Shown here piece after piece: positions 7,143-15,649 of a stretch of DNA of 64,000 nt. The translations under genes were made by a program, and so were the position numbers. Below the pieces are notes generated by a model. It was given only the letters and a program-made list of their open reading frames with translations, searched no databases and was not told the origin of the DNA. Numbering within the stretch: position 1 is the first letter of the stretch; each line of letters opens with the position of its first letter. Origin of the DNA: Sphingobacterium faecium (lineage in GTDB: Bacteria > Bacteroidota > Bacteroidia > Sphingobacteriales > Sphingobacteriaceae); NCBI RefSeq assembly GCF_003054045.1, contig NZ_QBKH01000001.1, forward strand, positions 868,001 to 932,000. The letters are read 5' to 3'.

Positions 7143-10037
7143 ATGAAGTACCTTTTTGTCCTATATCTTATTGCCTCTTTTTTTTTACCGATTACCTCAT
7201 CTGGACAACATCTAATTGGATTACCTCTCGTTAATAATTACAATAAAACCGTATATCAAGGGGGGAGCCGTACTTGGGATATCAAACAAGATAGTAGAGG
7301 AATCCTATATTTTGGCAATAGTGAAGGGTTGATTACTTTTGACGGGAGATATTGGAAATCTTATGTTTTACCCAACCATACTATTATTCGGTCTTTATGG
7401 ATTGATGCACATGATCGGATATATGTAGGTGGTCAAGGAGATTTCGGTTATTTTGAACCTGCTGAACAGGGGGGATTGATCTATACTTCATTAAAAGAAT
7501 TGATACCTGAAGAATACCGTAATTTTGCCGATATCTGGAATACCCTTTCATTGGGACAGTCTGTTTTTTTTAGAGCGACTAATGTGATTTTTGAATTTAA
7601 AGGTCAAAAAATAACGGTACATCCCGCTGCTGCAGAATGGAATTTTATGGGAAAGGTGGGAGACTCTTTATTTGCTCAAGATAAAAAATATGGGCTATTG
7701 GTGTACCGTAGCCATCATTGGTCTCCATTGATTGCCGCTTTACCGTATAGCAATATGAAAATATCTGCCATGATACCATTAGGTAAGGATCGTATCGTGG
7801 TATCCACTTTAAATAATCAGAATTATGAATTGAAAGACAAGGCATTAATCCAATTAAATAAGGAGGGTTGGGAGGATAGTTATACACCATCTTCAGCTCG
7901 AATTGATGATTCAACCTTTATTGTGGGCAATGCAAAAGATGGTTGCCATATCCGTCATATGGATGGTAAGACTATACAACGGATCGGTGTTAGGGAAGGA
8001 TTACAAAACAAGAATATTTCAGCAGTATTTGTTGATCAACAGCAAAATATTTGGGTAGCCAGTGACAATGGTATTTCGGTGATCTCCTACGGATCTGCTG
8101 TACGATATTTGAGACCAAATCTCGAAAATGATGTTACTGGTTTATCTTCCTTAATTTTTGACTATAAGCTGTACTTATCTTCTTCAAATGGAGTTTATGT
8201 GGCCCCTATCACCAAGGGGATGAAGGATCAAAGCCGTTCATTGAGTTCATTTTCACTTTTTCCAAAAAGTGATGGTGGAGAGGCATGGCTCTTAAAAGAA
8301 TTAAATGGTCACTTATTACTTGGACATAATAAAGGGCTTTTTCAGGTAAAAGATCAATCTTTAATACCCTTGTCCAATCGGACTGGTATTTGGAATGTAT
8401 TGCCATTAAGCTCGGTATATCCGATAGATCATGCTGTCGTGGGAACGTATCAGGGTTTAGAGTTACTTCATTATGACCATGGTAGCTTTCATTCTGGAGG
8501 ACAGCTGCGCGGGATACTTGATTCTTATCGTTTTATAGAGCAGGATGATCGAAAAACAATCTGGGCTTCACATCCCTATCGGGGTATTTACCGCATGCGA
8601 CTTGCAGCAGATAGACAATCGTATCAAGCAGATCTATTTACTAAAAAAAATGGTTTGCCTTCTGATTATCAAAACTATGTATTTAAAATAAAAGATCAAG
8701 TTGTATTTGCAACAGAAAAGGGGATTTATAAGTATGATTATGGCAATCATGTTTTCGTACCTGCACTTGATTTTAAAGTATTTGATGGACTCACGATTCG
8801 TTATTTAAAAGAAGATCAGGATGGAAATATCTGGTTTTGTACAAATAAATATGTAGGAGTAGCACAATTTGATCCAAAGGGGAAAACGTATCAGCTGGTC
8901 AAATTTCCTGAAATGGAAGGAATGAATACCTCCGGCTTTGATCATATCAATACGTATGATAAAAATAATATCTATATCGTTGCGGAAAAAGGAATTATTC
9001 ACCTTAACTATGAAAAGTATATCAAAGAAGCACGTAAACCAACGGTACTGTTATCACAGGTAACTGTAAAATCCAGTCGTGATAGTATTATTTTTGCAGG
9101 CTATTTTCCTAAAAATTTAAGCGGCAATGATAAGAAATTGAATGCTGACGAGCCACAACTAGCTTCTAATTTGAATTCTTTTCAATTTGCTTTTTCATCG
9201 CCCAGTTTTGGGATTCATGAACATGTGGAGTTTAGTTATCAATTAATCGGTTATGACGAAAATTGGTCTCCATGGGCTCATATTTCTGAAAAATCATACA
9301 CCAATCTTCCGAGTGGTCACTACCGTTTTCAAGTGAAAGTTCGGAATAATCTCAATCAGATCTCCGAAGTATCGTCTTATGGTTTTACGATTTTACCGCC
9401 TTGGTATCTAAGCTTGTGGGCAAAGTTTGTATATGTCATCTTGGGTGTATTTGCTGTATATGGTTTTTTCACCATACAGAAACAAATATGGAAAAGGCAG
9501 CGTCTCCAGTATGAAAAGAAAATGGAACAGCTTCGGTATATCCATCAACTTGAAATTGAAAAAAGCGAAAAGGAAATTGTCAAACTTAATAATGAGAAAC
9601 TAGAACAAGAAGTGATGGTCAAAACCAAGGAGTTGGCAAGTGCAAGCATGAAATTATTAGAAAATTCTGGAACTCTAGTTAAAGTTCGTGATGAATTGGC
9701 AAAATTAGAAATCGGTGAGGAAGAGGCATCTGATTTAAAACGTGTCCATAGTTTATTGAAAGATGTGGAGAAAAATAGTGCAAATTGGGATCAATTCGCC
9801 TCCCATTTTGATGAGCTCAATGATGGTTTTTTGAATAAGCTAAAGTCCAACCACTCTGGACTATCACGTAATGATTTAAAAGTGTGTGCCTATTTAAAAC
9901 TGAATTTCACGACCAAGCAAATCGCGCAATTGCAAAATATTACGGTTAGGGGTGTGGAAATTCACCGTTATCGATTACGTAAAAAATTGCCGGTTGGAAA
10001 AGATCAATCATTAAGTGATTTCTTGAATGAAATCTGA
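7143..10037 (+). CDS. propeller/Y_Y_Y sensor with cytoplasmic LuxR-like HTH, no kinase
   Basis: One-protein transmembrane regulator of 964 residues. It has a signal peptide to about residue 22 and a periplasmic beta-propeller made of Reg_prop-like repeats (for example D-S-R-G-I-L-Y-F-G and D-G-N-I-W-F). A Y_Y_Y domain follows (about 680-750), then a membrane helix after W754 (about 758-778) and a long charged coiled coil (about 785-885). The C-terminal helix-turn-helix of the LuxR/GerE type starts near G906 (L-S-R-N-D-L-K-V-C-A-Y, then T-T-K-Q-I-A). Neither a His-kinase H-box nor a receiver domain is present, so the signal must pass straight through the membrane to the DNA-binding part. It is divergent from the SusC-SusD-GH16 operon and is the obvious candidate regulator of it. 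Such kinase-less propeller regulators are known in Bacteroidota but are much less studied than HTCS proteins. Confidence 0.85.
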   Translation: MKYLFVLYLIASFFLPITSSGQHLIGLPLVNNYNKTVYQGGSRTWDIKQDSRGILYFGNSEGLITFDGRYWKSYVLPNHTIIRSLWIDAHDRIYVGGQGDFGYFEPAEQGGLIYTSLKELIPEEYRNFADIWNTLSLGQSVFFRATNVIFEFKGQKITVHPAAAEWNFMGKVGDSLFAQDKKYGLLVYRSHHWSPLIAALPYSNMKISAMIPLGKDRIVVSTLNNQNYELKDKALIQLNKEGWEDSYTPSSARIDDSTFIVGNAKDGCHIRHMDGKTIQRIGVREGLQNKNISAVFVDQQQNIWVASDNGISVISYGSAVRYLRPNLENDVTGLSSLIFDYKLYLSSSNGVYVAPITKGMKDQSRSLSSFSLFPKSDGGEAWLLKELNGHLLLGHNKGLFQVKDQSLIPLSNRTGIWNVLPLSSVYPIDHAVVGTYQGLELLHYDHGSFHSGGQLRGILDSYRFIEQDDRKTIWASHPYRGIYRMRLAADRQSYQADLFTKKNGLPSDYQNYVFKIKDQVVFATEKGIYKYDYGNHVFVPALDFKVFDGLTIRYLKEDQDGNIWFCTNKYVGVAQFDPKGKTYQLVKFPEMEGMNTSGFDHINTYDKNNIYIVAEKGIIHLNYEKYIKEARKPTVLLSQVTVKSSRDSIIFAGYFPKNLSGNDKKLNADEPQLASNLNSFQFAFSSPSFGIHEHVEFSYQLIGYDENWSPWAHISEKSYTNLPSGHYRFQVKVRNNLNQISEVSSYGFTILPPWYLSLWAKFVYVILGVFAVYGFFTIQKQIWKRQRLQYEKKMEQLRYIHQLEIEKSEKEIVKLNNEKLEQEVMVKTKELASASMKLLENSGTLVKVRDELAKLEIGEEEASDLKRVHSLLKDVEKNSANWDQFASHFDELNDGFLNKLKSNHSGLSRNDLKVCAYLKLNFTTKQIAQLQNITVRGVEIHRYRLRKKLPVGKDQSLSDFLNEI

Positions 10038-10133
10038 TGTACTAGCACATGCGCCTCAGTCAGCTAGGAAATAGCTATGGTTATGAATTTCATCTTTTGG
10101 GTGGTATCTTATTGGAAGAGCTTAATCGAAATT

Positions 10134-10160
10134 TGACTATGGACCGTAAGTCCATAGTCA
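10134..10160. terminator. hairpin terminator between convergent genes
   Basis: A perfect 11-bp stem (10134-10144 with 10150-10160) has a 5-nt loop. It lies between the end of the regulator (10037) and the end of the leftward lipoprotein (10203). The downstream T tract is imperfect on both strands, so efficiency is uncertain. Confidence 0.6.
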
Positions 10161-10202
10161 TTGTATTCATTAGAAAATATAGATTTTTAACAGTGATCTG
10201 TT

Positions 10203-10679
10203 TTAAAACGAATATTGTTTCGTTAAGTTAGCACCATCACCAGATAGGGTTGGATTTTCACTGACCTTAACGGTTCCGTCCACTTCAATTTTGTAGTTAA
10301 CAGGTAGGTCTTCACCATAATTGATAATTTGTACACCACCAGAAAATGCCTGAATAGGCTGCGTTGTTTCAATAACGTAAGTTTTGGTTCCGCCAATGAA
10401 ATCAGTCTTACTTAAACCTATCGCTGATTCTCCGGTTTTGACCACGCCGTTTACTTTCCATACATCATTTTTTCCAGCTGAAGTACCACCTGCAACAACT
10501 ACCGATACATAATCGCGATCTTGATTTACGTTGCTTAATGTTACCGTAATTTTATAATTACTTCCTTTAGGTACAACTTCACTATTATCGTTGTCTTTGC
10601 TACAACTCGTAGTCAGTGATCCAAATGTGAGTAGGGATAAAACTCCTAAAAGGGCTATTTTAGCATTTACTTTTTTCAT
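10203..10679 (-). CDS. small lipoprotein of unknown function
   Basis: I place the start at 10679 (M-K-K-V-N-A-K), because the open frame upstream to 10742 has no signal-like sequence and the MKK start gives a clean lipoprotein signal. The product is 158 residues with lipobox L-T-T-S-C (Cys at about 26) followed by an acidic S-K-D-N-D-N stretch, which in Bacteroidota can act as a surface-export signal. The remaining 125 residues are rich in beta-strand-forming residues and lack cysteine. No family is recognised. It is a single gene facing the regulator, with its promoter in the space shared with the histidine kinase at 10844. Confidence 0.75.
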   Translation of the reverse strand: MKKVNAKIALLGVLSLLTFGSLTTSCSKDNDNSEVVPKGSNYKITVTLSNVNQDRDYVSVVVAGGTSAGKNDVWKVNGVVKTGESAIGLSKTDFIGGTKTYVIETTQPIQAFSGGVQIINYGEDLPVNYKIEVDGTVKVSENPTLSGDGANLTKQYSF

Positions 10680-10843
10680 AACTGTATTTTTTTGTATTTT
10701 GTATGAACAAATTTCAACAGATTGCCCTATTGGAACAATCATCCTAAACCCTGATTTAATTTCTAATGGTTTACCATGATTTTTTCGGGAAATGAAAATA
10801 GCCTTCTTTTTATTTTGATATTTGTTATATAAATTGTAGATCG

Positions 10844-12820
10844 ATGTTTAAGCATTTTTTTTTAGTATTCTTTTTTTTTATTTTCATCCTTATCAACAAA
10901 ACCAAAGCACAGCAACTCATTCCTTTAGATGAAGAGCTGTACTTAAAACAAATAAACAACCTCATCAAGTCAGGTGATACGGATAGTATACGACTGAATA
11001 ATTCTCTTTTGCTTTCCGAATATTGGGCTCCTATAGATAGTCTAAAAAGCAGGCAGTCGCTTGATGCTGTTTTGCATTCAAAAAGTAAACATGTATTGAG
11101 TAGCGGTCTTTTAAATTATTATCAAGCTGTTTTCTATACGAATCAGGGGGATAAAACACAAGCTAAAAATCGGTATGAAGAAGCTATCCGTATCTTGGAG
11201 AAAGAACCTCAAAATACAGAGATATTGATTAAATCTTGGTACAATTACGCTTACATTCAAGTGCCCGAAAAGGGATATGATTTTTTAGTAAAAACATTGA
11301 CGGAGAAATGTATACCTCTAAGTGATAAAAGTGGAAATAAAGAACTTTTGGCTTATTGTTACACGCAGCTAGGGTTGACTTTTATGTCCGTTGGAGATTT
11401 TAATAAAGCCGACGAATATCATCAAAAAGCATTGGAAAAAATCCATCAGATTGTACCACAGAACACGGTTCACCTGCTTACTTACCTCAATATGGTAAGC
11501 AATTATTGCTACATGCCCGATAGTAAGACCGCGAAGCGCTACCTGGATAAAGCAACGCTACTGATCCAGCAATATCCAAATACGCAACATGCTGCCAATT
11601 ATTACTATCAGGTGGCTATGTACTACACGACAACGCAGAATTTTGCACCAGCACTGGAAAATCTGGGTAAAGGAATTGCACTCGCAAAGCATAAAAAGCA
11701 ACTCAAAATGTTGCAAATGTTAAATTTTCGGATGTATAATATTTACCTCATGCAAAAGGATTACAAAAAAGCGAAGGCTTTGATGGAAGGAATTTTGCAA
11801 GAAGGAATTTTGACAAAGGAAGGAATAAACCGCAAAATTGTTCTGACGCAATTGGCATCTGTAAACGAATTATTGGGTGATTATAAAGAAGCTTATCATT
11901 GGATGAAGGAATCCAGCGTATTGACTGATAGTATTCAGAAGCAGCAATTATTGGAAAAGATGAATGAGTATGAGATCTTGCATCAAACTTCAGTCAAACA
12001 ACAAACGATCAACCGTTTGGAACAAGAAAAAAAGGAAAATCAACTTATTGCTCGTAATAAAAGCCTACGTACGACACTTTTAGGGATCGCACTTGGTTTA
12101 AGTTTGGTTATTGCCCTGCTGGCTTTTCTCAATTATACAAATCAACGAAAATTGAATAATCAAATCAGTTTGAGTCATCGGCAACAATTAATGCGTATCG
12201 AGGACGAAAGGAAATATGAGGCTACACAAGCTATTTTGAAGGGCGAAGAGCAGGAACGGCAGCGCATTGCTCAGGATCTTCATGATAGTATGGGGGGCAT
12301 GCTGGCGAATATCAGAATGACGATTTCAAAAGACCTCGTCGGAAGTATAGATCAATCAAATGATATTATTCAAAAGTTGGATCGTTCTATTTCCGAAATG
12401 CGCAGAATTTCCAGAAATTTGATGCCTGAAACATTGAAAAATCTGGGATTGGAGATTGCACTAACAGAATTGTGTGAGTCGATGAGTCACAAGAATCTTC
12501 CTATTCAATTTGAAGCTTTTGATTTAACTGAAAATATTCCTTTTCAAACACAGTTGGCACTTTACCGTATTACCCAAGAAAGTATCAGTAATGCATTGAA
12601 ATATGCTCAAGCAAGCAATATTATCGTGCAGATCAGTCAGCATAATAATCTGCTGCAGCTCACGATCGAAGATGATGGAATTGGATTTGATAAAAAAGAG
12701 ATTACAGAAGGTTTAGGATTAAGAAATATTGAAAATCGTGTGCGATTAGTTAACGGAAGGGTTGATATCATTTCATCAAGAGGGGAAGGAACGACTATAA
12801 ATATCGATTGTTATGTTTAA
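10844..12820 (+). CDS. TPR-containing HisKA_3 sensor histidine kinase
   Basis: Membrane sensor kinase of the NarX/DesK type, 658 residues. A signal peptide or N-terminal helix (about 3-22) is followed by a periplasmic tetratricopeptide-like region (about 80-370), for example G-D-F-N-K-A-D-E-Y-H-Q-K-A-L-E. One membrane helix lies at about 407-427. The dimerisation domain carries the phospho-acceptor H480 in R-I-A-Q-D-L-H-D-S. A HATPase_c domain at the end has E-D-D-G-I-G-F and a G-L-G-L-R-N-I-E-N-R box. The gene overlaps the response regulator by 8 bp (ATG inside the TTATGTTTAA junction), so the two are translationally coupled. No target can be read from the sequence. Family and topology are secure; the stimulus is unknown. 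Confidence 0.92.
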   Translation: MFKHFFLVFFFFIFILINKTKAQQLIPLDEELYLKQINNLIKSGDTDSIRLNNSLLLSEYWAPIDSLKSRQSLDAVLHSKSKHVLSSGLLNYYQAVFYTNQGDKTQAKNRYEEAIRILEKEPQNTEILIKSWYNYAYIQVPEKGYDFLVKTLTEKCIPLSDKSGNKELLAYCYTQLGLTFMSVGDFNKADEYHQKALEKIHQIVPQNTVHLLTYLNMVSNYCYMPDSKTAKRYLDKATLLIQQYPNTQHAANYYYQVAMYYTTTQNFAPALENLGKGIALAKHKKQLKMLQMLNFRMYNIYLMQKDYKKAKALMEGILQEGILTKEGINRKIVLTQLASVNELLGDYKEAYHWMKESSVLTDSIQKQQLLEKMNEYEILHQTSVKQQTINRLEQEKKENQLIARNKSLRTTLLGIALGLSLVIALLAFLNYTNQRKLNNQISLSHRQQLMRIEDERKYEATQAILKGEEQERQRIAQDLHDSMGGMLANIRMTISKDLVGSIDQSNDIIQKLDRSISEMRRISRNLMPETLKNLGLEIALTELCESMSHKNLPIQFEAFDLTENIPFQTQLALYRITQESISNALKYAQASNIIVQISQHNNLLQLTIEDDGIGFDKKEITEGLGLRNIENRVRLVNGRVDIISSRGEGTTINIDCYV

Positions 12821-13445
12821 TAAAAATACCCTAAATCTGGCCATCGTTGATGATCATCCTATGATTTTGGAAGGCTTGAAATCGCTCTTACAACAGGAGA
12901 AAAAATTTCAAATCTTTTCGTTTACAAAGGGCGCTGCTATCGTTGACTTTATTCAAGAGAATAAGGTGGATATTGTATTGTTGGATATTATTTTAAGTGA
13001 TGGTAGTGGTCTTGATTTTTGTAAAATAATCAAACAGAGTTCGCCACATACTATTGTTTTGGGTATCAGCAATCAAGCAGAGCGCAGTATAATTTTTCGC
13101 TTTCTAGAAAATGGCGGAAATGGCTATATTTTAAAAAATGCGGATTCAGAAGAGATCCTTGCATGTATCGGAAAAGCATTGCATGGGGATTTGGCTTTAA
13201 GTAAAGAAGTGCAGCAGATTATGTTGCGTCCGACTAAAAATACGGTTGAAATCCCTAGATTGACCAAGCGGGAACAACAGCTTTTACAAGCTATTGCCAA
13301 TGGGCATACCTCAGTAGTAATCGCTGAAAATCTGTTTATTTCAATTATCACGGTAGAGACACACCGTAGAAATTTATTGAAAAAATTTCAGGCGAAAAAC
13401 ATGATTGAATTGGTAAAGATCGCTACAGAAAACAAATTGATTTAG
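12813..13445 (+). CDS. NarL/LuxR-family response regulator
   Basis: Partner of the preceding kinase, 210 residues. The receiver domain (about 8-125) has the acidic pair in V-D-D-H-P, the phospho-acceptor D58 in L-L-D-I-I-L-S-D-G, and a Lys in the L-K-N-A-D loop. The C-terminal GerE/LuxR helix-turn-helix (about 145-208) shows L-T-K-R-E-Q-Q-L-L-Q-A-I-A-N-G and T-V-E-T-H-R-R-N-L-L-K-K. It starts inside the last codons of the kinase gene. Its regulon is unknown; the lipoprotein gene just downstream has its own promoter and could be a target, which is a guess from position only. Confidence 0.94.
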   Translation: MFNKNTLNLAIVDDHPMILEGLKSLLQQEKKFQIFSFTKGAAIVDFIQENKVDIVLLDIILSDGSGLDFCKIIKQSSPHTIVLGISNQAERSIIFRFLENGGNGYILKNADSEEILACIGKALHGDLALSKEVQQIMLRPTKNTVEIPRLTKREQQLLQAIANGHTSVVIAENLFISIITVETHRRNLLKKFQAKNMIELVKIATENKLI

Positions 13446-13558
13446 CAATATACAAGCTAGTATAATCATTTCAGCATCTTATTTTGATTATTTCTTGGAT
13501 TAAATCTGCTCTTTAATTACGATCTATTGCGGTCAAGGAAGATGACTTGCTATAAAGC

Positions 13559-13588
13559 TTTGATTTATTCTATTTTTATTTAACTTTG
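13559..13588 (+). promoter_or_regulatory. Bacteroidota-type promoter of the lipoprotein gene
   Basis: TTTG at 13559-13562, an 18-bp spacer and TAACTTTG at 13581-13588 match both consensus elements (TTTG and TAnnTTTG) at close to the expected spacing. The predicted transcription start is near 13594 and the ATG is at 13633. It is the cleanest promoter match I found in the window. Confidence 0.6.
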
Positions 13589-13632
13589 ACAATACTAGTA
13601 ATCAATTTTAATAATCATAAGTTTCATCAGAA

Positions 13633-14583
13633 ATGAATCAGATCTATATCAGTCGACTTTTAGCCCTATCTTTTATTTTATTTTTATTTGTTTCTTGTAA
13701 AAAATCTGAAGACAATCAGGAGCGTTTTAGTAATGGATTGTCCATTATCGTTCACGAAGGCCATGTTGCCATCAGTGGTTATCGATCTTTAGGGAGAGAA
13801 CCAGGTACTTTTTACTGGTTGGATGGAGTGAAGACAAGTCAAACTAAGTTTGATCAACATCTTCCGAAAGGAACCTTATATCGCAAAGCGATTGATGATC
13901 AGGGTAAAATAAATTATGAATATAAAAATCAGATAGGGGGCAATGATTCCTATCAGCTGGATCAGGGCAGTTATCTGTTGGATACGGTCATGTACTATTA
14001 TCAAAATAGTGTTCGGTTAAAAATGGAGAGTGACAGTGTGGGGGTATTGAGGACGATCGGGATCTATAAGGATAAACCTATTTTTGCAGGCATGTTTGGC
14101 AAAGTTTCAAAAGTTAGTGGAAGTGGTTCTTTAGCGATTAGCAAACCCTTCTTTTGGGACGGAGTGTCGGAACCTCTTGCATTGCCTCTACCGAATAAAG
14201 GAATCTTTAAAGAAGTCACCGCTATTTTTCAAAGTAATGAAAATACGGTTTATGTAGGGGGTAATTGTGGTTTTCCGGTTTATTGGAAAAATCAGGAACT
14301 GGTTATACTGGATGATCGCTATGGGGAAGTTTTGCAAATCACACAATCTAAAAATGATATTTATGCGGTCGGTTTGATTAATAAATATCAATCCAATAGT
14401 ACACGACATACAGCCTGCTATTGGAAAAATGGTACTCTGTATGAACTGGAAGATAATGCGCAGGCTTCTGGAATTTATATTGATGGAGAAGACGTGTATG
14501 TAACAGGTTCTACTGGTGATGTTCCTGTCAATTATAAACCATGTTACTGGAAGAATGGTGTCCGTGTGGATTTGCCCATATAA
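13633..14583 (+). CDS. lipoprotein with repeated YWKNG-type motifs, function unknown
   Basis: A lipoprotein of 316 residues with signal and lipobox F-V-S-C (Cys at about 22), followed by K-K-S-E-D. The mature part contains at least four degenerate repeats of about 45-55 residues built around Y-W-K-N-G (or F-W-D-G, Y-W-L-D-G), usually preceded by a strand such as D-V-Y-V-T-G. The spacing suggests propeller-like blades. No catalytic motif is visible. It is preceded by its own promoter and followed, 123 bp past the stop, by a strong terminator, so it is monocistronic. The family is not known to me beyond 'YWKNG repeat lipoprotein' found in Bacteroidota. Confidence 0.8.
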   Translation: MNQIYISRLLALSFILFLFVSCKKSEDNQERFSNGLSIIVHEGHVAISGYRSLGREPGTFYWLDGVKTSQTKFDQHLPKGTLYRKAIDDQGKINYEYKNQIGGNDSYQLDQGSYLLDTVMYYYQNSVRLKMESDSVGVLRTIGIYKDKPIFAGMFGKVSKVSGSGSLAISKPFFWDGVSEPLALPLPNKGIFKEVTAIFQSNENTVYVGGNCGFPVYWKNQELVILDDRYGEVLQITQSKNDIYAVGLINKYQSNSTRHTACYWKNGTLYELEDNAQASGIYIDGEDVYVTGSTGDVPVNYKPCYWKNGVRVDLPI

Positions 14584-14892
14584 AGAAGAAAAACTGATCC
14601 TCAATCCTTCTCAAAGACCCATAAAAAAAGATTACCTTTTTTTTCAAGAAGTGATTACATGCTTATGGGAGAGGTTAAGATATATAGGTATTGGATATGT
14701 TATCAGCACTACGCAATGAAACTGCGTAGTGTTTTTTTTTAGTTCAATGATGTATTTTTATGATTTTTTTATTTTGTTGATAGACAGTGGAATATTTTTA
14801 ATTTTTCTATTGCGCAAATAGGTTGCTTCGGGTGGATCTCATCTTTGTCATGAGTTCCAAAGGAATGTTCCTTGGAGTAAAAGAAAATTAAA
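14584..14892 (+). other. intergenic region with a terminator
   Basis: This 309-bp gap separates the YWKNG lipoprotein from the nucleotidyltransferase pair. It contains the terminator at 14707-14740. The rest is AT-rich, and I see no further gene, no RNA structure and no full promoter match upstream of 14893. Confidence 0.6.
14707..14740 (+). terminator. Rho-independent terminator
   Basis: A perfect 9-bp stem (14707-14715 with 14723-14731, arm CACTACGCA) has a 7-nt loop and is followed by nine T residues (14732-14740). It ends the lipoprotein transcript and isolates the downstream nucleotidyltransferase genes. Confidence 0.9.
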
Positions 14893-15648
14893 ATGGATCA
14901 TAAATATCTATGTGGAGTCATCCAAAAAATTGAAATCAAGGAAAATATTAAAATACTATATGCTTGTGAGTCTGGAAGCCGAGCTTGGGGATTTCCCTCT
15001 TTAGATAGTGATTATGATATTCGCTTTATCTACCAGAGAAAGCGCAAAGATTATTTATCAATATTCGGAAAACCTGAGGATATCAGTTATCCTATTGAGA
15101 ATGATCTTGATGTTTATGGCTGGGATATCCGAAAGGTATTGAAACTCTTATCTAAAAGTAATTGTACATTATTTGAATGGCTTCAATCCCCTATTTGTTA
15201 TGGTGATTTTATTACCTTCAAAAATGATTTTATGCCCTTATTGGATTGTGCTCCTAATCTTCGTGCACACATGTATCATTATTTAGGATTGTTTCAAGGT
15301 AAAATGGAGGGATTGGATCTTCCGACTGTAAGATTGAAATCTTTTTTTTATATGACTAGAAGTTTGCTATCTGCTCTATGGATCGCAACTTACCAATCCT
15401 ATGCACCCATGGAGATGAAACACTTGATGATCTTGCTTCCCCCTGATTTAGTGAATAGGTTGGAATTGATGATCTTGCTCAAATCCTCAGTTCAGGAAGA
15501 TTTTACTTTTGTTTTAGAAAAAGAATGGATCAGTTATATGAAAGAAACATTTTTCAAATTAAAGGAAACTGTTGCATTCATCCCCACAATGAAAATTCCG
15601 ATAGAAACGATTGATTATTATTTCACACAGTTACTTGAAAAAGAATAA
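14893..15648 (+). CDS. RlaP-like nucleotidyltransferase (Pol beta superfamily), first of a pair
   Basis: A predicted nucleotidyltransferase of 251 residues. The fold signature is G28-S-R-A-W-G followed by S-D-Y-D, with metal-binding aspartates D40 and D42. A third acidic candidate lies in N-D-L-D-V-Y-G-W-D near residues 73-80. The remaining helical part (about 120-250) matches the general layout of the PF10127 / RlaP group ('RNA ligase-associated polymerase beta'). Members are linked by genome context to RNA repair, but a biochemical role is not firmly established. It is followed after one base by a diverged paralogue. No RNA ligase, RtcB or kinase gene is beside it here. Cytoplasmic; no signal sequence. 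Confidence 0.8.
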   Translation: MDHKYLCGVIQKIEIKENIKILYACESGSRAWGFPSLDSDYDIRFIYQRKRKDYLSIFGKPEDISYPIENDLDVYGWDIRKVLKLLSKSNCTLFEWLQSPICYGDFITFKNDFMPLLDCAPNLRAHMYHYLGLFQGKMEGLDLPTVRLKSFFYMTRSLLSALWIATYQSYAPMEMKHLMILLPPDLVNRLELMILLKSSVQEDFTFVLEKEWISYMKETFFKLKETVAFIPTMKIPIETIDYYFTQLLEKE

Positions 15649-15649
15649 A

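Noticed and set aside
10049..10231. 60-codon plus-strand open frame after the propeller regulator
   Set aside because: It spans the terminator hairpin and runs into the 3' end of the opposite lipoprotein; no coding features.
14188..14604. 138-codon minus-strand open frame over the YWKNG lipoprotein
   Set aside because: Low-complexity Ile/Phe-rich translation caused by the repeats on the other strand.
14623..14644. A7G / CT8 hairpin-like sequence after the YWKNG lipoprotein
   Set aside because: The pairing is almost only A-T; the true terminator 60 bp further on is far stronger.
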